From Gemmatimonadota bacterium (GTDB taxonomy: Bacteria; Gemmatimonadota; Gemmatimonadetes; Longimicrobiales; Gaopeijiaceae), in NCBI GenBank assembly GCA_026713345.1, contig JAPOOQ010000045.1:1-9118 (forward strand): DNA of 9,118 bases, given 5' to 3'. Made by a program: the position numbers and the translations under genes. Each line of letters starts with the position of its first letter. Position 1 is the stretch's first letter. Shown piece after piece: positions 1 to 5,220 of the stretch. The notes under the pieces are model-generated. The model did not search any database and was not told where the DNA came from. It saw nothing but the letters and a program-made list of their open reading frames with translations.

Positions 1-954
1 AAGGTACGGCGTGTTGGACCCGAAGATGAGCACCGCCGGGCGGTCGTAGGCATGCGCCATGTGGCTGAGTCCGGTGTCGACGCCGACCAGGACGCGGCAC
101 CGCGACACCACGGCCGACGCCTCCCCCAGCGTAGTCCGCCCGACGAGGTCGACGAGGGGGGCGGGGCGGGGGGCGGGTGCGGGTCCGGGCGCGGGCGCGA
201 GTCCGGCGGATCCGGAGGCGCGAGGGGCCCGCACGATCCGGTCCGCCGCCACGCGGTCCCCGGGGCCCCCGAGCAACACCACGCCCAATCCCGTGCGCTC
301 CCGGACCGCGCTGATGAGCACCGACCACCTCTCCTCCAGCCAGTGCTTGTAGAACCGGGTCGTGAACGGACAGGCCACCACGAAGCCCTCCTGCAACCCC
401 TCCTCCTCGATCACCCGCTCGACCGCGGCCACCTCGGCGCGGCTGCGCGGTATCTCCATCGGGAAGGGATCCGCCCCCAGTCCCAGCATCGCGGCGAGAT
501 AGCGGTACTCCGACGAGATCGCGCGCGGATCGCCCCCGCGTTCGACCACCGCCGTCATTAGGCGGCTGGACCCCTCGCGCGAACCCAGCCCGATCCTCAC
601 GGGAGCGCCCGACAGGAACGTCACCAGTCCGCTCCGCAGCAGCCCCTGCGCGTCGATCGCGACATCGAAGCGGCGCTCCCGCAGCGCCCCGAAGAAGTCG
701 GTCACGGCACCGGCCAAAGCACCCCAGCGTCCGCCGCGCAGCATGCGCCTCCACGCCCCGCGCTCCAGAACGATCACCTCGTCGAGGCGCGGATTGTGGC
801 GGATCACGTCGGCGGCGCCGTCCTCGGCCACCCAGGCGATGTGCGCGCGGGGATACCTGCGGCGCAGCGCCCCGGCGAGCGGCGACGCGAAGGCCACGTC
901 GCCCCTGGCCGACAGCCGCACCACGAGGATCTTGCCGACATCGTGAGGAATCAT
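1..954 (-). CDS. Glycosyltransferase family 9 (heptosyltransferase-like), 3' end missing
   Basis: The minus-strand frame is open from ATG at 954 to the left edge, giving 318 residues without a stop, so the C-terminus lies outside the window. The N-terminal Rossmann half begins KILVVRLSARGDV (residues 8-20), the family 9 pattern in which a glycine-aspartate pair follows the first strand. DVAIDAQGLLRSGL (97-110) is the conserved 'D.qG..rs' stretch. The C-terminal half has VVLLGGPGD (225-233), LVGRTTLGE (270-278) and GVDTGLSHMAHA (291-302), the nucleotide-sugar-binding 'D(T/S)G..H.A' motif of ADP-heptose:LPS heptosyltransferases. These enzymes add sugars to the LPS inner core at the inner membrane. 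The divergent waaA gene supports an LPS role. The donor and acceptor cannot be read from sequence, so no waaC/waaF symbol is given. An Ala-Pro-rich insert, APAPGPAPAPRPAP (253-266), lies in the C-terminal half. No clear Shine-Dalgarno precedes the ATG, so the start is the weaker part of this call. Confidence 0.9.
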   Translation of the reverse strand, partial: MIPHDVGKILVVRLSARGDVAFASPLAGALRRRYPRAHIAWVAEDGAADVIRHNPRLDEVIVLERGAWRRMLRGGRWGALAGAVTDFFGALRERRFDVAIDAQGLLRSGLVTFLSGAPVRIGLGSREGSSRLMTAVVERGGDPRAISSEYRYLAAMLGLGADPFPMEIPRSRAEVAAVERVIEEEGLQEGFVVACPFTTRFYKHWLEERWSVLISAVRERTGLGVVLLGGPGDRVAADRIVRAPRASGSAGLAPAPGPAPAPRPAPLVDLVGRTTLGEASAVVSRCRVLVGVDTGLSHMAHAYDRPAVLIFGSNTPYL

Positions 955-1125
955 GACAGGAAGGTTATTGTTCGCCGGGTGCGCGGCAAAGCGGGTCGGG
1001 GAGCGCGCCGGCCCGGCCCCTCGCGCGCCGCAACCCCATGGTGCTCACAGCGGTAAAGCGAACATGACATCTTGTAAAGCAGACATTACATCCGTGCCGA
1101 TGCCGAGTAGTCGGAACGGTCCACC
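955..1125. promoter_or_regulatory. Divergent intergenic region with 21-bp-period direct repeat
   Basis: This 171-bp region separates the minus-strand glycosyltransferase from waaA and must hold both promoters. Two imperfect 19-bp direct copies, GTAAAGCGAACATGACATC (1053-1071) and GTAAAGCAGACATTACATC (1074-1092), match at 16 of 19 positions. They begin 21 bp apart, about two helical turns, so both would face the same side of the DNA. The second copy also forms an interrupted dyad, TGTAA-N8-TTACA (1073-1090 including flanks). This AT-richer island in GC-rich surroundings looks like a pair of operator sites or a promoter core. I could not place convincing -35/-10 boxes, and the regulator is unknown. 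Confidence 0.45.
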
Positions 1126-2397
1126 GTGGATTCGCTGACGGGAAGGCTGCGGGATCTCGCCGTCGGGGCGGGATTCCTCGCCTTCGCGACGGGTCAGCGC
1201 CTGCGCACGGGACGGTGGCGCTCCGACGCGCGCACCCGCAACGGGAAGGTGGGCGAACCGAGGCGCCGGGCGCCCGGACCGAGGATCCTGGTGCACGGGG
1301 TGAGCGTGGGCGAGACCAACGCGCTCGTGCCGCTGGTCGAGGCGCTGGCCGACTCCGATGCCGCGCCCGATGTGGTAGTCAGCGCGAGTACGTCGACGGG
1401 ATTCGAGCGGGCGCGGCAGCTCCACCGCGGCAGCAGGGAGGTCGTACGCTTCCCTCTTGACCTCACCTGGATGGTGAACCGGTTCCTGGACGCGGTGCGA
1501 CCCGAAGCGGTGGTCCTGGCCGAGCTCGAACTGTGGCCGACCTTCATGGCCGCCTGCGCGCGCCGCGGGATCCCGGTCTCGGTGGTGAACGGCCGCCTCT
1601 CCGCGCGGAGCTTCCGGGGTTACCGCGCCTGGCGCCCCTTCGTGCGGCCGATGTTCTCCCGGCTGGCGCTGGTCGTGGCTCAGACCGATGTCTACCGGGC
1701 GCGCTTCGTCGAACTGGGCGTGCCCGCACCTAGGGCGGTCGTCGGCGGCAGCCTCAAGTGGGACGCCGCGCAAAAGGAGCCCGATCCGGCCCAGGCCCGG
1801 GCGCTCGCGTCGTCACTGGGGATCGACGCCGACAAGCCGCTCATCGTCGCCGGCTCGACCGGCCCGGGCGAGGAGGCAGCCCTGATCCGCGAACTTCCCC
1901 GTGGATGCCAGCTCCTCCTCGCGCCACGGAACCCGGACCGCTGGGACGTGGTCGCGGCGCTAGTCCCCGGGATGAGGCGGCGCAGCATGGCGCCCGGTGC
2001 TCCACCGGGAAACGATGCACCCCCACCCACCCCCGACCCCCCCGTCTTCCTCCTCGACACCATCGGCGAACTCACCACGGCCTACACCCTTGCCGACGCG
2101 GTCTTCGTGGGCCGGAGCCTCGCGCCGATGGGCGGCTCCAACCCCCTGGAGCCCGTCGCGGCCGGGAAGCCCACCGTGATCGGCCCGCACCACGAGCACT
2201 TCGAGGACATCGTCACCACCCTGAGCGCCGCCGGCGCGCTCGAAGTCAGCGATGAACCCATGCGCGTCATCACGGAGTGGATCCGCGATTCGGCGGCACG
2301 GAAGGCCGTGGTGCGGGCCGGAAAGAACACCCTGTCCGCTCACCGCGGGACATCAGCGCGAACGGCAGCGTTGGTGCTCGGGATCCTGGCCGTCTGA
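1126..2397 (+). CDS. waaA: 3-deoxy-D-manno-octulosonic acid (Kdo) transferase
   Basis: A 423-residue protein, close to the usual WaaA/KdtA length of about 425. It transfers Kdo from CMP-Kdo to the lipid A precursor at the inner membrane, committing the molecule to LPS inner-core assembly. A hydrophobic N-terminal anchor (about residues 9-22) precedes HGVSVGE (57-63), where Glu63 matches the catalytic base of GT30 enzymes. ELELWPTF (133-140) and VVNGRLSARSF (153-163) are family hallmarks, as are GSTGPGEE (243-250), DTIGEL (311-316) and GGSNPLEPVAAGKPTVIGP (336-354) in the donor-binding C-terminal half. The start is GTG at 1126: it follows an in-frame TAG at 1108-1110 by five codons and yields the expected anchor. 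Its Shine-Dalgarno is weak. A proline-rich spacer with PPPTPDPP (299-306) is local. It is divergent from a family 9 glycosyltransferase, which fits an LPS locus. Confidence 0.95.
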   Translation: MDSLTGRLRDLAVGAGFLAFATGQRLRTGRWRSDARTRNGKVGEPRRRAPGPRILVHGVSVGETNALVPLVEALADSDAAPDVVVSASTSTGFERARQLHRGSREVVRFPLDLTWMVNRFLDAVRPEAVVLAELELWPTFMAACARRGIPVSVVNGRLSARSFRGYRAWRPFVRPMFSRLALVVAQTDVYRARFVELGVPAPRAVVGGSLKWDAAQKEPDPAQARALASSLGIDADKPLIVAGSTGPGEEAALIRELPRGCQLLLAPRNPDRWDVVAALVPGMRRRSMAPGAPPGNDAPPPTPDPPVFLLDTIGELTTAYTLADAVFVGRSLAPMGGSNPLEPVAAGKPTVIGPHHEHFEDIVTTLSAAGALEVSDEPMRVITEWIRDSAARKAVVRAGKNTLSAHRGTSARTAALVLGILAV

Positions 2398-2424
2398 GGC
2401 GAACGCCTGCTCAATGGCCAGGAT
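2383..2424. terminator. Candidate bidirectional terminator hairpin at convergent gene ends
   Basis: ATCCTGGCC (2383-2391) and GGCCAGGAT (2416-2424) form a perfect 9-bp inverted repeat that straddles the waaA stop codon at 2395-2397. The loop itself contains a short GGCG/CGCC dyad at 2398-2407. It sits between waaA and the minus-strand Cys-rich gene ending at 2436, so it could stop transcription from either side. Neither side has a T-run, so it would not be a canonical intrinsic terminator. It may simply be an mRNA 3'-end hairpin. Confidence 0.35.
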
Positions 2425-2435
2425 TCACTTCGGAG

Positions 2436-2885
2436 CTAGCTATACAATCCCTTGAAAGGCTCTACTGCCTCTTCCACCGCTTCCGCAACGCATGCCGCAA
2501 TGTCGATTACGTACCCTATCTCACAGCCCACCCTCCCCAGCAGGCCGCGGGCACCGTCGATGCACTGCCGGACAGCGTCGACGGCATCTTCCCCGCACTG
2601 CCGGAGTTCCTCCGAGGGCGTGCACCCACGCACGGAGCCGTCCTGGTTCCTGCACTCGGAACCATCCTGCGACTCCTGAGCGACCGCTGCCGTTTCGAGC
2701 AGGGCGCAGCCAAGGTTTACGGCGACTTCCGCGACTGCAACCGCTTTCGGCATTGCGGCTCCGCCGTCGGTCAGCGCCTCGGGTGCCGAGGCGCCAAACG
2801 CAGGGCTGGGCGACAGCATCAGGATCCCGTTGACCGCGACGATTCCGAACAAGGAACTGATGGGGTATGATGTCTCGTTTCTCAT
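2436..2885 (-). CDS. Secreted seven-cysteine small protein, copy 1 (unrecognised family)
   Basis: A 149-residue protein of unknown function. Residues 1-31 form a Sec-type signal peptide: a short polar start, a hydrophobic core around 12-25, then PSPAFG before ASA. The mature part is acidic, Ala-rich and has exactly seven cysteines at residues 60, 78, 88, 97, 108, 121 and 132. It is a paralogue of the gene at 4591-5028. Both share GCTP/PCTP after the third cysteine, LLGRVGC/FWGRIGC before the sixth, and a C-x4-VEEAVEPF/LEEVWIPF type tail. An odd cysteine number leaves one free thiol or an intermolecular partner if the protein is oxidised in the periplasm. GGAGG lies 5 nt before the ATG, and a conserved leader lies upstream. 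No catalytic motif or transmembrane segment is seen beyond the signal peptide. It could be a structural, adhesive, signalling or precursor peptide. The secreted Cys-rich call is firm, but the role is not known. Confidence 0.8.
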   Translation of the reverse strand: MRNETSYPISSLFGIVAVNGILMLSPSPAFGASAPEALTDGGAAMPKAVAVAEVAVNLGCALLETAAVAQESQDGSECRNQDGSVRGCTPSEELRQCGEDAVDAVRQCIDGARGLLGRVGCEIGYVIDIAACVAEAVEEAVEPFKGLYS

Positions 2886-3030
2886 AGTGACCTCCAGATG
2901 ACTTCAGGTAGCCGGACCCGCCCCGGTGGCGCGTCCCGTAGCAAACGATACCGGGCAGAGGCACCGCCGGAGAGCGCGAAAACCCCACAACCATGGGGGA
3001 CAACACCTGGCGCTGATGAGCGACAATCCC
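2886..3030 (-). promoter_or_regulatory. Conserved leader of Cys-rich gene, copy 1
   Basis: Non-coding leader of 145 nt, aligned along its length with the leader of the second Cys-rich gene (5029-5174). The distal block at 2998-3030 matches 5142-5174 at 26 of 33 positions, including an identical AACACCTGGCG and GACAA (TTGTC on the transcribed strand). A proximal block around 2914-2950 carries a hairpin at 2914-2936 on the minus strand: GGAC and CGCC arms paired with GGCG and GTCC around the loop ACCGG. The adjacent sequence CGATACC is identical in both copies. The Shine-Dalgarno GGAGGTCAC ends just before the ATG. The hairpin-to-block distance is 62 nt in both copies. The distal block is probably promoter or operator DNA, and the hairpin probably acts in the mRNA. 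Both roles are inferred. Confidence 0.6.
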
Positions 3031-3469
3031 AGCTTCACACTGCCTGAGCACTTCCTCGCAAGACGGGAGAGCGTGGCAGAGTCGAGGCCCGCCCGTTCCA
3101 CCGCGGTCTCGAAAGTGGCGGCGCTGTCCACCGAAGCAGACAGATGGACGGCCCGGGCCAAAACGTCCCGGGCCGTCCATCCTCGGGGAAAGACACTGGC
3201 TTGCGGCAGGTAGTCCATTCCTTAGCGTCGCCGGTATTCTCCCGAACGCAATCCACCCACCACGCAGCGTCCGCGATCGGGACGAAGCAGTCCCAGCAGA
3301 ACCGCTAAGAACGTTGTCTTTCCCACCCCGTTCGGCCCGACCAGAGCGGTGATCTCGCCCGGCTTGGCTGCCAGCTTCAAACCGCAGAGCACGCGGACCC
3401 GCCGAAATGTACTCTGTAGGAAACGGCCAGATCCGACACCCGGACCTCCCCGGCCGCCTTAGTTGGCAT
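3027..3469 (-). pseudogene. ABC transporter ATPase remnant (frameshift, nonsense codon, 3' truncation)
   Basis: The ATG at 3469 overlaps the propeller gene's last 11 nt, indicating translational coupling. The first frame reads EVRVSDLAVSYR, a normal ABC first strand, but stops at 3377-3379. The ATPase continues in another frame as LCGLKLAAKPGEITALVGP then NGVGKTT, a perfect Walker A, so a frameshift lies near 3396-3408. In that second frame a TAA at 3222-3224 interrupts the protein just before GMDYLPQ, the Q-loop. After it come the helical domain (TARDVLARAVHL) and a weak signature, CSGSVKLGLSLISA. The sequence then runs into the leader of the next gene. Walker B, the D-loop and the H-loop are absent. 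Three separate lesions make a functional ATPase unlikely. Before decay it would have been the third gene of the regulator / Cys-rich / lipoprotein cluster, presumably energising export or release. No permease gene is visible beside it. Confidence 0.85.
3143..3181. repeat. Perfect 15-bp inverted repeat inside the ABC remnant
   Basis: GATGGACGGCCCGGG (3143-3157) and CCCGGGCCGTCCATC (3167-3181) are exact reverse complements separated by a 9-nt loop. The DNA also encodes a plausible ABC helical segment (GWTARDVLARAVHL) on the minus strand, so the repeat lies in former coding sequence. As RNA it would form a very stable stem of mostly G-C pairs. It could end or attenuate transcription running from the propeller gene towards the second Cys-rich gene, but no T-run follows. 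It might also be chance in GC-rich code. Confidence 0.75.
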
Positions 3470-4577
3470 CGAGGTTGTCCAGACTGCGCATCTCGATCCG
3501 CGTGCCCTCCAGCTCCGCCCAGGCGGCCAATACCGATGTCCCGTCCTGGAAGAGCATCGGGGCCGGCGGCACGGACAACGTAACCGCCCGCCCACCCTCC
3601 CCTCGAATCACCAGCTGAAGGGTCTCCATATCCGCATCGCCGGGCGCCAATACCTGATAGACAAGCCTCCCCCCCGGCATCGCGGACACTCCAACGAGCG
3701 CCGGCATGGATTCCGGAAGCTGCACGCGGATCCCCATCTTCCGTGCCTCCGCGATCACGTCCGCGAATTCACGGGCTGCTTCCGCCGGAAAGTCGAGGCG
3801 TTCCAGCCAGTCGTGGCAGATCGCATCCAGTCTTTGCCCGGACAGGTCGACGAGATCCAGGCAACTCTCCCACCCCGAGCCAAAGAGAAATCCCTGCGGA
3901 TGACCTCCAAATACGGTGAGAGTGCCGCCGAAATCGAACTCCTTGGCTTCTCCATCACGGTGCGCGAGGGAACGGATTGTTCCATCTACGGCCTCAACTG
4001 CGGCGTGGATGGATGTGCCGGTGTCGGCCCTCAAGCACTCGAACAGCAACAACAACCCGGCCGGTGTGGATACGGCATCGCTGACTCGCACCGTGGGTGC
4101 AAAACAATCCAGAGTCGGGCCAGGTTGGAATCTGCGATCCACGATGTGCTGTCCACCCGGGCTGAACACATGCACGATGCCATCACCCACGACCACGATC
4201 GAGTCGCCGTGCGCCACGATTGCGTTGGCACGCCGGAATTCGCCCGGACCGCTCCCCTCCCGGCCGAAGCTCAGCACCGGCCCACCCCCAGGACTGATGC
4301 GATGGACCTGATGTGCCCGTCCGTCCAGTACAAACCAGACTCCGTCATGCACCGTTGCATCGGAAACCGAAAAGACTTCGGGAAACAGCCGGGCCTCGGG
4401 CGGGGGACTCGCCGGTTCCGATGTCCGTTCGGCAGGATGCGATTCCGCCGGGGAACCGAAGTCCTCCGGGTCCGCTTCCGAGCAGCCGGATGCGACGACA
4501 CCGGTGTACAGGAATGAAGCAACTGCGGCGATGATCCCGGTCTTCCGTTTACCGGGGCGTGTCAATGTGTTACTCAC
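3459..4577 (-). CDS. 6-bladed beta-propeller lipoprotein
   Basis: A 372-residue exported lipoprotein. The N-terminus has KRKTG basic residues, a hydrophobic stretch (about 14-29) and the lipobox VASGC, so Cys32 would be lipidated after cleavage. A Ser/Pro/Glu-rich linker (about 33-65) follows, then a beta-propeller-like domain. FGREGSGPGEF (104-114) is the strongly recurrent 'FG..G.GPGEF' motif of TolB/NHL-like 6-bladed propellers, followed by DSIVVVGDGIVHVFSPGG (125-142), a typical blade pair. No enzymatic motif is visible. Such propellers usually bind proteins or peptides. I chose GTG at 4577 because GGAGAG lies just upstream and the product then starts with a proper signal peptide. The frame is open further upstream to 4985 but that part overlaps the Cys-rich gene. 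The gene begins 13 nt after the upstream Cys-rich gene ends and overlaps the ABC remnant's ATG, so it sits in one operon. Its partner is most simply the adjacent secreted Cys-rich protein. Confidence 0.85.
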   Translation of the reverse strand: MSNTLTRPGKRKTGIIAAVASFLYTGVVASGCSEADPEDFGSPAESHPAERTSEPASPPPEARLFPEVFSVSDATVHDGVWFVLDGRAHQVHRISPGGGPVLSFGREGSGPGEFRRANAIVAHGDSIVVVGDGIVHVFSPGGQHIVDRRFQPGPTLDCFAPTVRVSDAVSTPAGLLLLFECLRADTGTSIHAAVEAVDGTIRSLAHRDGEAKEFDFGGTLTVFGGHPQGFLFGSGWESCLDLVDLSGQRLDAICHDWLERLDFPAEAAREFADVIAEARKMGIRVQLPESMPALVGVSAMPGGRLVYQVLAPGDADMETLQLVIRGEGGRAVTLSVPPAPMLFQDGTSVLAAWAELEGTRIEMRSLDNLDAN

Positions 4578-4590
4578 GACTCTCTCCACT

Positions 4591-5028
4591 TTATACGGTG
4601 AACGGAATCCAGACTTCTTCCAGGTATTCGATTGCGCATTTCGTGACACTCCGACCACGCTCCACCCCACAGCCAATCCGCCCCCAGAAGCCGACGCCCT
4701 CTGAGCAGTCGTCGTATGCGTCATCCGCTTCATCGACGCACATCGCGAGAAGCTGCTCGGGTGTGCACGGCTGCATTTCCCCGTTCTCGTCCGGGCACAT
4801 TGGATCGCCCGGCTCCCCGGGATGCTGAGTGGCTGCCGCCACCCCGGCCGACATGCAGGGAACGAGGTCGAAGGGGGCGGCAACGGCCGCGTCCGCAACA
4901 GATCCGTCGTCACTGGGTGATACATTGGCCGAAGTTCCGAACGCCATTCCGGGCAATAGCGCCAGAGTCCCGGTGACGGCGGCAATCCTGAGCAATGTAT
5001 CGGGTACAGAAGTCGTTCTGGCTTTCAT
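4591..5028 (-). CDS. Secreted seven-cysteine small protein, copy 2 (unrecognised family)
   Basis: A 145-residue protein with a signal peptide: basic MKAR start, hydrophobic core about 14-27, then GMAFG before TSA, the same site as in copy 1. The mature region is strongly acidic and has seven cysteines at 58, 78, 88, 97, 108, 120 and 131. The spacing from the second cysteine is C-x9-C-x8-C-x10-C-x11-C-x10-C, matching copy 1 except for one residue in the x11 gap. Landmarks are DENGEMQPCTPEQL (80-93), ADDAYDDC (101-108), GFWGRIGC (113-120) and LEEVWIPF (136-143). The Shine-Dalgarno GGAGGTCACC precedes the ATG. It is the first structural gene after the regulator at 5221-5982 and lies 13 nt upstream of the propeller lipoprotein, so the two are very likely co-transcribed. 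No known enzyme or toxin motif is seen. A secreted disulfide-stabilised scaffold is the best description. Confidence 0.85.
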   Translation of the reverse strand: MKARTTSVPDTLLRIAAVTGTLALLPGMAFGTSANVSPSDDGSVADAAVAAPFDLVPCMSAGVAAATQHPGEPGDPMCPDENGEMQPCTPEQLLAMCVDEADDAYDDCSEGVGFWGRIGCGVERGRSVTKCAIEYLEEVWIPFTV

Positions 5029-5174
5029 GGTGACCTCCCTGTGATTCGGTTGGCGGGACCCGCCCTCGTGGCGGCGTCCCGTGGCACACGATACCGCGCG
5101 CCAAGGTCACACGAGAGCGGACGAGACCCATGAATCGCAGAGGAAAACACCTGGCGTCGAAGTGTGACAAACCC
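5029..5174 (-). promoter_or_regulatory. Conserved leader of Cys-rich gene, copy 2
   Basis: Second instance of the leader described at 2886-3030. The distal block is at 5142-5174. The proximal hairpin spans 5055-5080: GGGAC, a bulged G, CCGCC, the loop ACGAG, then GGCGG and GTCCC. The two hairpins differ in sequence and stem length but keep the fold, which suggests selection on structure. The middle of the leader (about 5095-5140) is poorly conserved apart from GAGAGCG and ACCCA islands. This is the operon's main regulatory region, 47 nt downstream of the regulator's stop codon, and is the natural place for that regulator to bind. Confidence 0.6.
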
Positions 5175-5200
5175 ACAGGACCGGACCGCCGGAGCCATCG

Positions 5201-5220
5201 CGGACCACGCGCAGGGTCCG
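5201..5220 (-). terminator. Candidate hairpin after the regulator gene
   Basis: CGGACC (5201-5206) and GGTCCG (5215-5220) form a 6-bp perfect inverted repeat with an 8-nt loop directly after the regulator's TGA at 5221-5223. Its position suits a terminator that isolates the regulator from the operon. The stem is short, there is no T-run, and GC-rich DNA yields such repeats by chance. Confidence 0.25.

Noticed and set aside
52..561. Plus-strand open frame opposite the family 9 glycosyltransferase
   Set aside because: Low-complexity Arg/Gly/His product; the opposite strand has an uninterrupted frame with clear glycosyltransferase motifs.
3222..3408. Programmed frameshifting or readthrough of the ABC gene
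   Set aside because: No slippery heptamer was recognised, two separate lesions would have to be bypassed, and the product would still lack Walker B and later motifs.
3813..4517. Plus-strand open frame opposite the propeller lipoprotein
   Set aside because: No recognisable domain or start signals; the minus strand has a signal peptide, lipobox and propeller motif.
4578..4985. Upstream extension of the propeller gene to an ATG at 4985
   Set aside because: It would overlap the Cys-rich gene and bury the signal peptide. The GTG at 4577 has a good Shine-Dalgarno and gives a proper lipoprotein N-terminus.
5029..5174. Known riboswitch in the conserved leader (the GGGACGC-containing stretch recalls the c-di-GMP-I class)
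   Set aside because: The rest of the c-di-GMP-I core, including the tetraloop-receptor arrangement and second stem, was not found; only a short GC-rich stretch is similar.
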